Assembly (NCBI GenBank): GCA_900471515.1
Contig: UCFC01000014.1
Span: 60,625-124,624 of the forward strand
DNA length: 64,000 nucleotides
Direction: 5' to 3'
Source: Hyphomicrobiales bacterium
GTDB taxonomy: Bacteria; Pseudomonadota; Alphaproteobacteria; Rhizobiales; Rhizobiaceae
Both the position numbers and the translations under genes were made by a program. Positions 36,937 through 47,526 of this stretch are shown here, piece after piece (position 1 is the stretch's first letter; each line of letters opens with the position of its first letter). The notes beneath the pieces were generated by a model, which was not told where the DNA came from, did not search any database, and worked only from the letters and a program-made list of their open reading frames with translations.

Positions 36937-38121
36937 TCAAGCCCGCTTTCCGAGGAAAAGCAGTCTTATGCCGGCAAGCAGGGCATAAAGCCCGAAGAAA
37001 CAGGCAATTGCCCAGGCAAAACCGTTGTTTCCGGCAACGTCGATGGCGGCGCCGATCACCTGCGGGCCTGCGACGGTGCCGACGGCATAACAGAAAACGA
37101 AGGCGGCATTGGCGGCCGCGAGGTCGGAACCTGTCAGGCGCGAGCCGAGATGGCTCAGTCCGACCGTATAGAGGCCGGAGACGCAGCCGCCCCAGAAAAG
37201 CAGGATGCCGGCCATCAGAAGCCAGTTGTTGACGAGAACGGGCAGCATCATCGTGCCGACGAAACCGGTCAGCGCCATCAGAACCAGGAGCGGGCGCTTG
37301 TCCCTGATGCGGTCGGAGAGCAGGCCAAGCGGAATCTGGAAGATGACGTTGCCGACACCCATCATGGTGAGCAGCAGAGCGGCCTGCGATTCGGTGAAGT
37401 GGGCGCGAACGGCAAAGATCGGAAACAGCGACAGGCCGCCGGCCTCCACGGCGCCGAAGATGAACACGGCGGCCGTTGCGGTCGGCACCAGGAAGACGTA
37501 GCGCATGAAATGCAGCTCGGGCTTCTCGTCCAGAACCGGGCTTTCGTAGCGGGCGATGAAGATCGGGATGGCGGCAAGCAGGATAGCGCCGGCGCCGACC
37601 AGGAAGGGCAGGATGCCCTCACTGCCGAGCAACGAGAAGATCAGCGGTCCCGCGGCAAAGCCGATGGACAGGACCGTGGCATAGATGCCGAGCACGAATC
37701 CGCGCTTGGACGGAGGCGAGGCGGCGTTGATCCAGAATTCGGAGAGGATGAAGAGTGTGGTCGTCGCACCGTGAAAGGCGAAGCGCAACGGGAACCACAT
37801 CCAGAAGTCCTGCGCATAATAAAAGCCGAGCGCGCTGAGCGCCGAGATCAGCACCGCCCACATCATGGTCGGCGCCACGCCGTATTTATGCGCGAGCTTG
37901 GTGGTGATCGGCGCGGCGGCCATCGCCGCGATGCCGGCCATGGCGGTGTTGAGCCCGATGAGCGTGGAGGAAATGCCGCGTTTTTCGAGAATGATGCTGA
38001 GGAGAGGCAGTCCCAGGCCGATCGCTATGCCGACGGCGGAAATGGAAGAGACGGCTGCCACCAGAGAAGGCCAATGGATTTCCTCGACATCGCCCGGTGT
38101 GCCGTTCCTCGGCTGAGACAT
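36937..38121 (-). CDS. MFS transporter
   Basis: A 394-residue permease with about 12 helices. An early helix pair (ISAVGIAIGLGLPLLSIILE) and the loop LSDRIRDKRPLLVL between helices 8 and 9 mark the major facilitator family. It resembles the YcaD-like group of sugar- or drug-type exporters; the substrate cannot be told. It stands alone, with 250 bases of sequence without a recognisable gene on its upstream side (38122-38372). Confidence 0.9.
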   Translation of the reverse strand: MSQPRNGTPGDVEEIHWPSLVAAVSSISAVGIAIGLGLPLLSIILEKRGISSTLIGLNTAMAGIAAMAAAPITTKLAHKYGVAPTMMWAVLISALSALGFYYAQDFWMWFPLRFAFHGATTTLFILSEFWINAASPPSKRGFVLGIYATVLSIGFAAGPLIFSLLGSEGILPFLVGAGAILLAAIPIFIARYESPVLDEKPELHFMRYVFLVPTATAAVFIFGAVEAGGLSLFPIFAVRAHFTESQAALLLTMMGVGNVIFQIPLGLLSDRIRDKRPLLVLMALTGFVGTMMLPVLVNNWLLMAGILLFWGGCVSGLYTVGLSHLGSRLTGSDLAAANAAFVFCYAVGTVAGPQVIGAAIDVAGNNGFAWAIACFFGLYALLAGIRLLFLGKRA

Positions 38122-38372
38122 TTATCCATCCTTAGAGAAGTATGCGGACGAATCGTCCGTCTGGTGCCACATAGAAAGACATAGACATGCCAAATCCAAG
38201 TGACGGGCAGGGTTTCATAATATTTCCGGCGTCCGCCGGCGATGTTTTGAGTGTGAGCTTTCCCCGTACAAGAAATGATGAGCGTATCGTTCCTCTGCAG
38301 ATAGTCGGCTACAGGCCATGGCGCTCTGGCCGCTGCCACTACACGCGAAATATGTCTGGAAGGTGAAGGTGC

Positions 38373-38825
38373 TCAAGCTTGTCGGCCGGGTGTCTCGTAA
38401 TCGTCGGGTCCATCGTCGTGACCGCCGAAACCGTGCATCTTCAAGGCCCATTGCAGGCCGATGACCCCGCCCTTGATAGGCTGGATCGAGACGAGCGCGG
38501 TGATGACGGTGATCGGCGCCCAGATGGCGAGATGCACCCAGACCGGCAGCACGAAAGCCATGTCCGTCAGCATGAACCCGCCGACGACGACGTGGCCGAG
38601 CACGAGAATGACGAGATAGGGCGGCAGGTCGTCGGCGCGTTGATGGTACATCGCTTCGCCGCAGGCCGCACAGTGATCGACCGGTTTGAGGAAAGCACGA
38701 AACAGCCTGCCGCTGCCGCAGGCGGGACAGCGGTTCAGCATGCCGCGCATGATCGAGCGCCCGAGCGGGCGCTCGGCATCGGGCGTATCCCCGTAGCGCA
38801 CGACCTCGTCTGTCGGTGTGCTCAT
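38373..38825 (-). CDS. DUF983 family zinc-ribbon membrane protein
   Basis: A 150-residue protein from ATG 38825 (MSTPTDEVVR); an in-frame ATG 81 bases upstream adds a segment unlike the family. Zinc ribbon NRCPACGSGRLF ... DHCAACGEAM at about 32-60, then two membrane helices (YLVILVLGHVVVGGFML and VHLAIWAPITVITALV). DUF983 is widespread in Alphaproteobacteria, often near ribonuclease R or cytochrome oxidase genes; function unknown. It lies downstream of rnr on the same strand, 118 bases away. Confidence 0.9.
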   Translation of the reverse strand: MSTPTDEVVRYGDTPDAERPLGRSIMRGMLNRCPACGSGRLFRAFLKPVDHCAACGEAMYHQRADDLPPYLVILVLGHVVVGGFMLTDMAFVLPVWVHLAIWAPITVITALVSIQPIKGGVIGLQWALKMHGFGGHDDGPDDYETPGRQA

Positions 38826-38943
38826 CGGCCTTTCCTTTCCGCAGATGAAGCCTTTCCATGTTTCCCTGGAAATACGGAAAGGCTTCCTCTCTGTCACTCC
38901 ATGCAATTACGGCAAAACGCTGCTCGTTTTTGCCGGAACTGCC

Positions 38944-41313
38944 TCAGCGCCGCCCGCGCGGCGGCCTTGTCCCAACCTTCTTGCGCGCACGGCTCGCGTC
39001 GCGCCGTCCCGCCTTGTGGAAGGAGCGCACCGCCGTCGGCATCTTGCGTCCCTCGCTCAGCATCTCGAAACGCAGGGCGCCCGCAAGCGGTATCGCCTCT
39101 GCCAGCCGCACCGTCACATCGTCGCCGAGACGATAGCCGAGCCCGGTCTTTTCACCCGTCAGCGCCTGATGCGCCTCGTCATAGATGAAATAGTCGGTGC
39201 CGAGCGTTGATATAGGGATGAAACCGTCCGCGCCATAGTCCGGCAGGAGGATAAACAGGCCGGATTTGGTAACGCCGGAAACGCGCCCCTCGAATTCCTG
39301 TCCGATGCGGCCGGCAAGGTGGTGGGCGATGAGGCGGTCCACCGTCTCGCGCTCGGCGGCCATGGCGCGGCGCTCGAACGTGGAGATCTCGGCCGCGATA
39401 TCGTCGAGCGTTGCCTCTTCGTCCGGCGTGATGCCGCCTTCGCCGAAACCGAGCGAGCCGACGAGCGCACGATGCACGATCAGATCGGCATAACGGCGGA
39501 TCGGCGAGGTGAAATGCGCGTATTTCATCAGGTTCAGGCCGAAATGGCCGATATTCTCAGGGCTGTAGATCGCCTGGCTCTGCGAGCGCAGCACCATTTC
39601 GTTGACCATCGTCTGGTGCGGCGTGCCGTCCGCCTTGGCGAGAATGCCGTTGAAGCTGTTGGCGCGCATATTGCCGCCCTTGGCAAGCGAGATGCCGAGG
39701 GTGGCAAGGAATTCGCGCAGCACCTCCTGCTTGGCAAGCGTCGGCGTATCGTGGATGCGGTAGATCAGCGGCTGGCGTTTCCTCTCCAGCGTCTCGGCGG
39801 CCGCGACATTCGCCTGGATCATCATTTCTTCGATCAGCTTGTGCGCATCGAGACGCGGCGGCACGAAGACCCGGTCGACGGTACCGTCGGGCTTCAGCAG
39901 GATCTTGCGCTCGGGCATGTCGAGTTCGAGCGGCTGGCGCCGGTCGCGACCGCGCTTCATCGTCTCGTAAGCATGCCACAGCGGCTTCAGGATCGGCTCC
40001 AGCATCGGCCCGGTCTTGTCGTCCGGCTTGCCGTCGATCGCCGCCTGCGCCTGCTGGTAGGAGAGCTTGGCGGCGCTCTTCATCATGATGCGGTGGAAGG
40101 TGTGGCCGATCTTGCGGCCCTCCTTCGAGAAGATCATGCGCACGGCAAGGGCAGGGCGGTCGACGCCTTCCTTCAGCGAGCAGAGATCGTTGGAGATGCG
40201 CTCGGGCAGCATCGGCACGACACGGTCGGGGAAATAGACCGAGTTGCCGCGCTTCAGGGCTTCACGGTCGAGCGGCGAGTTCGGCCGCACATACCAGGAG
40301 ACGTCGGCAATGGCGACGGTGACGATGACGCCGCCGGCATTCTCCTCCGACGGATCATCCTCGGCATAGACGGCGTCGTCATGGTCCTTCGCATCGGCCG
40401 GGTCGATGGTGATCAGCGGCATGTCGCGCCAGTCCTCCCGGTGCGACATGGTGGCAGGCTTGGCGTCGTCAGCCTCTGCGACGGCCGCCGGCGGGAAGAC
40501 ATGCGGAATGCCGTGCGCGTGGATGGCGATCATCGAGATCGCCTTTTCCGAGGCAACGGAACCGATGACCGAAAGCACCTTGGCGCGCGGCAGGCCGAAC
40601 CGGCCGAGGCGGGCAATTTCCACCTCGACGAGATCGCCGTCCCTGGCATCGCCCTTGTAATCGGGATCGATCACCATTTCCTCGCCGCGCCGGTCGATCG
40701 GCAGCAGGCGTCCGGCGCCGCCCGGTGCGTCCTTGAAGACGCCCATGGTGGCGCCGCGCCGCTTGTCGATCACCTTGATGATGCGGGCCGTGTAGGCAGG
40801 CCCGCCGCGGTCGACGGCCGGGAATATCTTGGCGAGGATACGGTCGCCGAGGCCGGCAACGGGCGATTTGCCCTTGCCCTGGCGGCCCGCCGGCGACTGC
40901 TGGCGGATGGCGACGGCCGGCGCGACACCCTGGTCCTCGGGCCATTCGGCCGGGCGGCCGATCAGTTCGCCGTCCTTGTCGCGCGTGGTGATGTCGAGCA
41001 CGGTGACGGGCGGCAGGGCGCCCGGCCGGATCAGCGACTTGCGGGTCTTCTGCAGCATGCCTTCCTGCTCCAGCTCCTGCAGCAGGTGCTTGAGCTCGAC
41101 ACGGCTTTCGCCCTTCAGCCCGAAGGCCTTGGCAAGCTCGCGCTTGGAGGCTTTTTGCGGATGATCGGCGATGAACCGCAGGATGACCTCGCGCGGCGGC
41201 AGGATGCCGTGCACGATGTTCAGCGGTTCAGGCGCAGGTTCCCGGCTCGCGCGTCCGAATTTTCCCGGGCGCTTGCCCATGGCTCTCGTAGTCTCGCGCG
41301 GTTCTTTCGCCAC
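38944..41313 (-). CDS. rnr: Ribonuclease R
   Basis: A 3'-5' exoribonuclease able to degrade structured RNA. 789 residues: an N-terminal helix-turn-helix-like segment (KASKRELAKAFGLKGESRVELKH, quoted in part), cold-shock domains, the RNB catalytic domain with ITIDPADAKDHDDAVYAED, and a C-terminal S1 domain (GRVSGVTKSGLFILLPD), then a basic tail. The listed start is GTG 41313, two bases after the topA stop; ATG 41280 is an alternative that removes 11 residues. Tight spacing implies co-transcription with topA. Confidence 0.95.
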   Translation of the reverse strand: MAKEPRETTRAMGKRPGKFGRASREPAPEPLNIVHGILPPREVILRFIADHPQKASKRELAKAFGLKGESRVELKHLLQELEQEGMLQKTRKSLIRPGALPPVTVLDITTRDKDGELIGRPAEWPEDQGVAPAVAIRQQSPAGRQGKGKSPVAGLGDRILAKIFPAVDRGGPAYTARIIKVIDKRRGATMGVFKDAPGGAGRLLPIDRRGEEMVIDPDYKGDARDGDLVEVEIARLGRFGLPRAKVLSVIGSVASEKAISMIAIHAHGIPHVFPPAAVAEADDAKPATMSHREDWRDMPLITIDPADAKDHDDAVYAEDDPSEENAGGVIVTVAIADVSWYVRPNSPLDREALKRGNSVYFPDRVVPMLPERISNDLCSLKEGVDRPALAVRMIFSKEGRKIGHTFHRIMMKSAAKLSYQQAQAAIDGKPDDKTGPMLEPILKPLWHAYETMKRGRDRRQPLELDMPERKILLKPDGTVDRVFVPPRLDAHKLIEEMMIQANVAAAETLERKRQPLIYRIHDTPTLAKQEVLREFLATLGISLAKGGNMRANSFNGILAKADGTPHQTMVNEMVLRSQSQAIYSPENIGHFGLNLMKYAHFTSPIRRYADLIVHRALVGSLGFGEGGITPDEEATLDDIAAEISTFERRAMAAERETVDRLIAHHLAGRIGQEFEGRVSGVTKSGLFILLPDYGADGFIPISTLGTDYFIYDEAHQALTGEKTGLGYRLGDDVTVRLAEAIPLAGALRFEMLSEGRKMPTAVRSFHKAGRRDASRARKKVGTRPPRGRR

Positions 41314-41315
41314 TC

Positions 41316-43973
41316 TCAGCTCTTTTTCGTTTTCGCCGGCGCCTTTGCCTTGGTTGCCTTCGGCTTGGCGGCGGTCTTCGTCGTCTTGGCTTCGGCGGCC
41401 GCAGCCTTCGGCTTGGCCGTCCTGGCCTTGGTCTTGGCGGCAGGGGCCTTGCCGGCCTTTTCCGCAATCAGCGCCAGCGCCTCTTCGACGGTAATGGCCT
41501 GCGGATCCTTGCCCTTCGGCAGCGTCGCATTGACCTTGCCCCAGTTGACATAGGGGCCGTAGCGGCCGTCGCGAACGGTGATCGCGCCGCCGTCGGGGTG
41601 ATCGCCGAGTTCCTTCAGGGCTGCCGGCGTGCCGCGATTGCGCCCGCCCGGCGCCTTGTTCTGTTTTTCGGCAATCAGCGTCACGGCGCGGTTGAGGCCG
41701 ACCGAAAAGACGTCTTCGATGCTTTCCAGATTGGCATAGGTGCCGTCATGCAGTAGGAACGGTCCGTAGCGGCCGAGCCCGGAAGAGATCATCTTGCCGG
41801 TTTCCGGATGTTTGCCGATATCGCGCGGCAGCGAGATCAGCGCCATCGCCTTCTCGTAGTCGATATCCTCGGGCTTCCAGCCCTTGGGCAGCGAGGAGCG
41901 CTTGGCGTCCTTGCCGTCGCCGCGCTGGATATAGGGTCCGAAACGGCCCGAACGCAGCGTCAGTTCCTCGCCCGTGGTCGGGTCGGTGCCGAGGTTCTTC
42001 GGCTCGTTCAGCGCAACGCCTTCGGCCTCGCCGCCATTCTCGGAGGAGAGCTGGCGGGTGTAGTTGCATTCCGGATAGTTCGAGCAGCCGACGAAGGCGC
42101 CGTACTTGCCGAGCTTCAGCGACAGGTTGCCGGTGCCGCAGACCTGGCAGATGCGCGGATCGCTGCCGTCTTCGCGCTTCGGGAAGACCAGCGGCGCCAG
42201 GGCTTCGTTGAGCGAATCCAGAACGTTGGTGACGCGCAGCTCCTTGGTGTCTTCGATCTGCGAGAAGAAATCCTTCCAGAAGTCGCGAAGCACCTGCTTC
42301 CAGTTCAGTTCGCCGGCCGAGATCCGGTCGAGCTTCTCTTCGAGATCGGCCGTGAAGTCGTACTCGACATACTTCGTGAAGAAGCTCTCGAGGAAGGCCG
42401 TGACGAGACGCCCCTTCGCCTGCGGGATGAGCTTGCGCTTGTCGATCGTCACATAGTCGCGGTCGCGCAGCGTCGCCAGCGTCGCGGCATAGGTGGAGGG
42501 ACGGCCGATGCCGAGCTCTTCCATCTTCTTGATGAGCGATGCTTCGGAGTAACGCGGCGGCGGCTCGGTAAAGTGCTGCGTGGAGTTGATCTTCTGCTTG
42601 GCGAGGTTTTCGCGCGCATTGATCTCCGGCAGGCGGCCATCCTCGTCGTCGGCGTCGTCGCTCTGTTCGCCATCCTCCTTCTGGTCGGTATAGGCGGCGA
42701 TGAAGCCGTCGAAACGGATGACGGAACCGACAGCGCGCAGGCCGGCTTTCTGGCCGTTATTGTCGGCCAGGATCTCCGCTGTCGTGCGCTCGATTTCCGC
42801 CGACGCCATCTGGCTGGCAATGCCGCGCTTCCAGATCAGGTCGTAGAGACGGATCTGGTCGGCATCCAGGAACTTGCGCACACGGTCGGGCGAGCGGTTG
42901 AAGTCGGTCGGGCGGATCGCTTCATGCGCTTCCTGGGCGTTCTTGGCCTTGGTCGAATAGAAGCGCGCCTTTTCCGGCAGGTAGCGATCGCCGAACTGTT
43001 CGCCGATGGCGCGCCGCGCCGCGTCGATCGCTTCAGGCGCCATCTGCACGCCGTCCGTACGCATATAGGTGATGAGGCCGACGGTCTCGCCGCCGATATC
43101 GACGCCCTCGTAAAGCTTCTGCGCAATCTGCATGGTGCGCGAGGCCGAGAAGCCGAGCTTGGATGAGGCGGCCTGCTGCAGCGTGGAAGTCGTAAAGGGC
43201 GGGGCCGGATTGCGCTTGACGGGCTTTGCCTCGACGCTGTCGACGACATAGCTCGCGCCTTCCAGGAGCGCCTTCAGCTTGCCGGCTTCCTCGCCATTGC
43301 CGATCGCGCGCGGCTGCAGCCGCTTGCCGTTGGCGGCAACCAGCCTTGCCTCGAACTCGTCGCCGCGCGGCGTCTTCAGGATCGCCGAAAGGTTCCAGTA
43401 TTCTTCGGAGATGAAACGCTCGATCTCGGATTCGCGATCGCATACGAGGCGCAGCGCGACCGACTGCACGCGGCCGGCCGAACGCGCGCCCGGCAGCTTG
43501 CGCCACAGCACCGGCGACAGGTTGAAGCCGACGAGATAGTCGAGCGCGCGGCGCGCCAGATAGGCATCGACCAGCGGCACGTCGATATCGCGCGGATCGG
43601 CCATGGCGTCGAGCACGGCCTTCTTGGTGATCGCGTTGAAGACGACGCGCTTGACCGGCTTGCCGTTGATGACCCGCTTCTTGTTCAGAAGGTCGAGAAC
43701 ATGCCAGGAAATCGCTTCACCTTCGCGATCGGGGTCGGTCGCCAGGAACAGCGCATCGGAGGATTTTACCGCGTCGGCAATATCCTTGATCCGCTTGGAC
43801 GAGGCGCCGTCCACCTCCCAGAGCATTTCGAAATCCTGGTCCGGAAGAACGGAACCGTCCTTGGCAGGCAGATCGCGCACATGGCCGAAAGAGGCGAGCA
43901 CTTTGTATCCTGGACCCAGATACTTGTTGATCGTCTTTGCCTTGGCAGGCGATTCCACCACTACAACATTCAT
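41316..43973 (-). CDS. topA: DNA topoisomerase I
   Basis: Relaxes negative supercoils. 885 residues: TOPRIM domain starting VVVESPAKAKTINKYLG with the DPDREGE acidic motif, catalytic Tyr in GLITYMRTDGVQM near residue 300, one C4 zinc finger (CQVCGTGNLSLKLGKYGAF ... CSNYPEC), then at least three C-terminal repeats of the type LTLRSGRFGPYIQ and TVRDGRYGPYVN. The end is a Lys/Ala-rich tail of about 50 residues, common in actinobacterial and rhizobial enzymes and thought to bind DNA. It is the first gene before rnr. Confidence 0.97.
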   Translation of the reverse strand: MNVVVVESPAKAKTINKYLGPGYKVLASFGHVRDLPAKDGSVLPDQDFEMLWEVDGASSKRIKDIADAVKSSDALFLATDPDREGEAISWHVLDLLNKKRVINGKPVKRVVFNAITKKAVLDAMADPRDIDVPLVDAYLARRALDYLVGFNLSPVLWRKLPGARSAGRVQSVALRLVCDRESEIERFISEEYWNLSAILKTPRGDEFEARLVAANGKRLQPRAIGNGEEAGKLKALLEGASYVVDSVEAKPVKRNPAPPFTTSTLQQAASSKLGFSASRTMQIAQKLYEGVDIGGETVGLITYMRTDGVQMAPEAIDAARRAIGEQFGDRYLPEKARFYSTKAKNAQEAHEAIRPTDFNRSPDRVRKFLDADQIRLYDLIWKRGIASQMASAEIERTTAEILADNNGQKAGLRAVGSVIRFDGFIAAYTDQKEDGEQSDDADDEDGRLPEINARENLAKQKINSTQHFTEPPPRYSEASLIKKMEELGIGRPSTYAATLATLRDRDYVTIDKRKLIPQAKGRLVTAFLESFFTKYVEYDFTADLEEKLDRISAGELNWKQVLRDFWKDFFSQIEDTKELRVTNVLDSLNEALAPLVFPKREDGSDPRICQVCGTGNLSLKLGKYGAFVGCSNYPECNYTRQLSSENGGEAEGVALNEPKNLGTDPTTGEELTLRSGRFGPYIQRGDGKDAKRSSLPKGWKPEDIDYEKAMALISLPRDIGKHPETGKMISSGLGRYGPFLLHDGTYANLESIEDVFSVGLNRAVTLIAEKQNKAPGGRNRGTPAALKELGDHPDGGAITVRDGRYGPYVNWGKVNATLPKGKDPQAITVEEALALIAEKAGKAPAAKTKARTAKPKAAAAEAKTTKTAAKPKATKAKAPAKTKKS

Positions 43974-44230
43974 GATGATTCTCTAAAAAAGATGCCGATC
44001 CGGCGAAGAAGCAGGCGCAACACGCACTGCAACATGAATACCGGCCCTCCGACATGGACAGGGAATTCGCTCCGGTCAAGAGGTTTGCTTTAATTTTAGC
44101 TCTTTGCTGTGCATCGCAACCATTGCGAGATTTTGAACCTATTGCAATTCAGGATGATTGCGTTATCGTTTTTGAAGTGTGGTTCGGGCTCTGCGGCAAA
44201 GCAGCCCTCTCCGATTTCGCAGAGATAATT

Positions 44231-44437
44231 ATGGCGCCCAAGGTTGCAGGAAAAGACGCCGATCGCTCGGCATCGCTTGAAAACATCGCTTTCATCCGGC
44301 AGATGCTCGCCGAGTTGCGCCAGGTGGCCGAACGCGAGAATGCGGAAATGCTGTGTTACCTCATCGAGATGGCTTGTGTCGAAGCTGGAGATCTGCAGCT
44401 GCGCATCGCCGGCGGCTCAGTCGGCCATGGAAATTGA
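44231..44437 (+). CDS. Small conserved-type hypothetical protein
   Basis: A 68-residue protein from ATG 44231 (MAPKVAGKDADRSAS). It is amphipathic and helical, with LENIAFIRQMLAELRQVAER and LCYLIEMACVEAGDLQL. The longer in-frame version from 44054 has no ribosome-binding site and a different composition. A TTGCAA-N16-TATCGT element at 44142-44169 may be its promoter. The 3' end overlaps dprA on the other strand by 21 bases. I do not recognise a family. Confidence 0.7.
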   Translation: MAPKVAGKDADRSASLENIAFIRQMLAELRQVAERENAEMLCYLIEMACVEAGDLQLRIAGGSVGHGN

Positions 44438-45562
44438 GATGAGCCCGCCGGCATGGCGGTGCAGCCGCCCGGCCATATCCAGTTCCAGAAGGACGAGATA
44501 GACGGCGGAAGCCGCAAGACCGGTATGGCGGATGATGTCGTCGACCTCCACCGGCGTCGGGCCGAGCGCATCGATGACGAGCGCGCGATCCGTTTCGTCG
44601 GGCGGAAGCGTTATTCTGGCTTCGCGCTTCGGTTCCTCGGCTGAAGGCAGCGAGAAGAGATCGGGCTGGGAAAGCGGCGCCAGCGCTTCCACGATATCCT
44701 CGGGTGACGTGACGATGGTCGCTCCTTCTTTCAGAAGGCCGTTCGTGCCGTGGCAGCGCGGGTCGAGCGGCGATCCCGGCACCGCAAAGACCAGCCGCCC
44801 GAATTCACCGGCCATCCGCGCCGTGATAAGCGAACCGGAACGAACCGCCGCCTCCACGATCGCAACGCCGAGCGAGATGCCCGCAATCAGCCGGTTGCGG
44901 CGGGGAAAGTCACGCGCGCGCGGCTCCCAGCCGAAAGGCATCTCGCTGACGGCAAGCCCGTTGCCATTCCATATCTGCTCCAGCAGTCCGACATTTTCGG
45001 GCGGGTAGGGCTGGTCCAGCCCGCCGGCCAATGCGGCAATGGTGCCGGTATCACGGCTCGCCCGGTGGGCGGCCGTGTCGATGCCGCGGGCAAGACCGGA
45101 GACGACGGCATAACCGGCCCGGCCGCAGTCCCGGGCAATCATCGCCGCGAATTTCGCGCCGCTGATGGAAGCGTTGCGCGAACCGACGATGCCGACCGCC
45201 GGCCTGTTGAGCACGGAAAGATCGCCCTTGACCGCGAGCAGCGGCGGCGCGCCGTCTATCTGGCGCAGCGCCTGCGGATAGTCGGGCTCGCCGATGCCGA
45301 CGAAACGGGCGCCGAAGCGCTGTGCCGCCTCGAGCTCGCGATGGGCCTCCGCTTCGGTGGCGATGCGGATCGAGCGCGTCGCGCCGCCGCGGGCCGAAAG
45401 GTCCGGCAGCATGGCAAGTGCGGCTTCCGCCGAGCCGAAATGATTGATGAGATCGCGAAAGGTCGCGGGACCGACATTGTCGGAACGGATCAGCCGCAGC
45501 CAGGCGATCCTCTGTTTGTCGGTGAGCGCAATTCCCTTTGGCCTTGCGCTGAGCGCGTCCAT
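44417..45562 (-). CDS. dprA: DNA-processing protein DprA
   Basis: Protects incoming single-stranded DNA and loads RecA in natural transformation; in bacteria not known to be competent its role is unclear. 381 residues: N-terminal SAM-like region, Rossmann core with VGIVGSRNASISGAKFA and VVSGLARGIDTAAHRAS, and SEMPFGWEPRARDFPRRNRLIAG (quoted in part), then a C-terminal winged-helix domain (DDIIRHTGLAASAVYLVLLEL). Its ATG overlaps the plsY stop by one base. Confidence 0.95.
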   Translation of the reverse strand: MDALSARPKGIALTDKQRIAWLRLIRSDNVGPATFRDLINHFGSAEAALAMLPDLSARGGATRSIRIATEAEAHRELEAAQRFGARFVGIGEPDYPQALRQIDGAPPLLAVKGDLSVLNRPAVGIVGSRNASISGAKFAAMIARDCGRAGYAVVSGLARGIDTAAHRASRDTGTIAALAGGLDQPYPPENVGLLEQIWNGNGLAVSEMPFGWEPRARDFPRRNRLIAGISLGVAIVEAAVRSGSLITARMAGEFGRLVFAVPGSPLDPRCHGTNGLLKEGATIVTSPEDIVEALAPLSQPDLFSLPSAEEPKREARITLPPDETDRALVIDALGPTPVEVDDIIRHTGLAASAVYLVLLELDMAGRLHRHAGGLISISMAD

Positions 45563-46182
45563 TACCCCTTAGCCCCGATCTTGCTTTCCGTGCCGTTCAT
45601 CAGGCGGGAAATATTGGCCTTGTGCTTCCAATAGGAGATGACGGTCATGATCGCCATGATCGCCGCAACCTTTTCGTCGCCCAATATCCATAATGCAACC
45701 GGAATGACAAGCATCGCAATCAGTGCCGACAGCGAGGAGTAGCGGCTGATGAAGGCCGTCCCCAGCCACACGGCGGCAAAGAGCAGGACCATGAGCGGCG
45801 CAACGCCGAGAAGCGTGCCGATATAGGTGGCGACGCCCTTGCCGCCCTTGAAGCCGATCCAGACCGGGAAGAGATGGCCGATGAAGGCAAAGAAGCCGGC
45901 GATGATGCCCGCTTCCTCACCGGCGAAATAGGCCATGATCCAGGCCGCCGCGGCAGCCTTCAGCGCGTCGAGCAGCAGCGTTGCCGCCGCAAGCTTCTTG
46001 TTGCCCGTGCGCAGCACGTTGGTCGCGCCGATATTGCCGGAGCCGATGCTGCGAACGTCGCCAAGGCCGGCGGCGCGCGTGAGGATGAGACCGAACGGGA
46101 TGGAGCCGAGCAGGTAACCGACGACGGCGGCGGCAAGCGCCAGAGGCAGCGTAATCTGCCAGGTGACAAGATCTGATATCAT
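45562..46182 (-). CDS. plsY: Acyl-phosphate:glycerol-3-phosphate acyltransferase
   Basis: Makes lysophosphatidic acid from acyl-phosphate at the inner membrane. 206 residues with five helices from ATG 46182 ([10 protein letters not shown]); a TTG 12 bases earlier is the alternative. The three cytoplasmic motifs are visible: [22 protein letters not shown] and [13 protein letters not shown]. It is followed directly by dprA and preceded by the pyr genes. Confidence 0.96.
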   Translation of the reverse strand: MISDLVTWQITLPLALAAAVVGYLLGSIPFGLILTRAAGLGDVRSIGSGNIGATNVLRTGNKKLAAATLLLDALKAAAAAWIMAYFAGEEAGIIAGFFAFIGHLFPVWIGFKGGKGVATYIGTLLGVAPLMVLLFAAVWLGTAFISRYSSLSALIAMLVIPVALWILGDEKVAAIMAIMTVISYWKHKANISRLMNGTESKIGAKG

Positions 46183-46233
46183 TTTGTTCCCCAATCCTTT
46201 GCCGAGAGCCCGCCTGCAAGGGCAGGGCAGGCC

Positions 46234-47526
46234 TCAGCCCTGCAATGCGTGAACCAGCCGCCCCCCGACATAGGTCGCGACGGCCCGGCCGCTGAAGCGC
46301 GCATCCTCGAACGGCGTGTTCTTCGAGCGGGAGAGAAGCATGTCCTTGGCGACAAGCCAAGGCTCCTCAAGATCGATCAGGGCAATATCCGCCTTTGCGC
46401 CGGGCTTCAGCGTGCCGGCATCGAGGCCGAAGATCTGCGCCGGGCGCGTCGACATCGCATCGATCAGCCGCATCAGGCTGACCTGCCCGCTGTGATGGAG
46501 CCGCAAGGCCGCCGCGAGCATGGTTTCCAGCCCGACGGCACCATCCTCCGCTTCGCCGAAGGGCAGGCGCTTGGTATCGACATCCTGCGGGTCGTGCGAG
46601 GAAACGATGATATCGATCGCTCCCCTGGCCAGCGCGTCCACCATCGCGACCCGGTCGTCCTCGGAGCGCAGCGGCGGATAGAGCTTGAAGAAGGTGCGGT
46701 ACTCGCCGATATCGTTCTCGTTGAGCGCCAGATTGTTGATCGACACGCCGCAGGTGACTTTCGCCCCGCGCGAGCGGGCAAGCGCGATCGCCTCGACCGA
46801 TTCCGGAACCGAGATCATTGCCGCATGGTAGTTGCCGCGCGTCAGTTGGGCGATGCGCAGGTCGCGTTCCAGCGGGATCAGCTCCGCTTCCTTCGGAATG
46901 CCCGAAAGGCCGAGCCAGCTTGCGAGCAGGCCCTCATGCATGACGCCGTTGGCGCCAAGATATCTGTCACGCGTGGCGCAGGAAATGACGGCGCCGAATT
47001 CGCGCGCGTAGGTCATCACCCGGCGCAGCACCTGCGTATCGGAAATGCTGAAATGCCCGTCGGTGAAGGCGACGGCGCCGGCTTCCATCAACAGGCCGAT
47101 TTCCGTCATCTCCTCGCCGGCGAGCCCCTTGGTGATGGCCGCTGCCGGATAGACGTTGACGACAGCCGTATCCCGCGCCGTCTTCTTGACGAACTCGACG
47201 AGCGCGATGTCGTCGATGACGGGATGCGTATCCGGCATCATGATGACCGACGTCACGCCGCCCGCTGCCGCGGCCCGGCTTGCCGAAGCGATGGTCTCGC
47301 GGTGCTCGCCGCCCGGTTCGCCGATATGGACGCGGGCATCGACGAGGCCAGGCGTTGCGACGAGGCCCGTGCAGTCGCGCACGACAGCGCCTTCCGGCAC
47401 GCCCTGGTTCTGCGCATCCTTGCCGGCCGCAGCGATGAGGCCGTCCTTGACGACAATGGTGCCGACCTCATCGAGATTGCGCGAGGGGTCGACGATACGG
47501 ACATTCCTGAGGACGAGATTGCTCAT
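46234..47526 (-). CDS. pyrC: Dihydroorotase-like protein, probably non-catalytic (PyrC'/PyrX type)
   Basis: A 430-residue amidohydrolase-fold protein encoded with pyrB. The overall dihydroorotase framework is clear ([16 protein letters not shown] at residue ~60, ending in a normal C-terminus), but catalytic residues are changed: the first His of the metal HxH motif is Arg (DARVH), the usual HxED segment reads CATRDR, and the DHAPH segment reads SSHDPQD. It therefore probably cannot hydrolyse dihydroorotate. In Pseudomonas and others an inactive copy of this type is needed structurally by aspartate transcarbamoylase, which fits the ATGA overlap with pyrB here. Databases often name it pyrC. Confidence 0.88.
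   Translation of the reverse strand: MSNLVLRNVRIVDPSRNLDEVGTIVVKDGLIAAAGKDAQNQGVPEGAVVRDCTGLVATPGLVDARVHIGEPGGEHRETIASASRAAAAGGVTSVIMMPDTHPVIDDIALVEFVKKTARDTAVVNVYPAAAITKGLAGEEMTEIGLLMEAGAVAFTDGHFSISDTQVLRRVMTYAREFGAVISCATRDRYLGANGVMHEGLLASWLGLSGIPKEAELIPLERDLRIAQLTRGNYHAAMISVPESVEAIALARSRGAKVTCGVSINNLALNENDIGEYRTFFKLYPPLRSEDDRVAMVDALARGAIDIIVSSHDPQDVDTKRLPFGEAEDGAVGLETMLAAALRLHHSGQVSLMRLIDAMSTRPAQIFGLDAGTLKPGAKADIALIDLEEPWLVAKDMLLSRSKNTPFEDARFSGRAVATYVGGRLVHALQG

Noticed and set aside
38122..38372. Possible gene between the MFS transporter and DUF983 genes
   Set aside because: Only short frames and a small CCGGCG/CGCCGG-type stem; nothing supports a gene.
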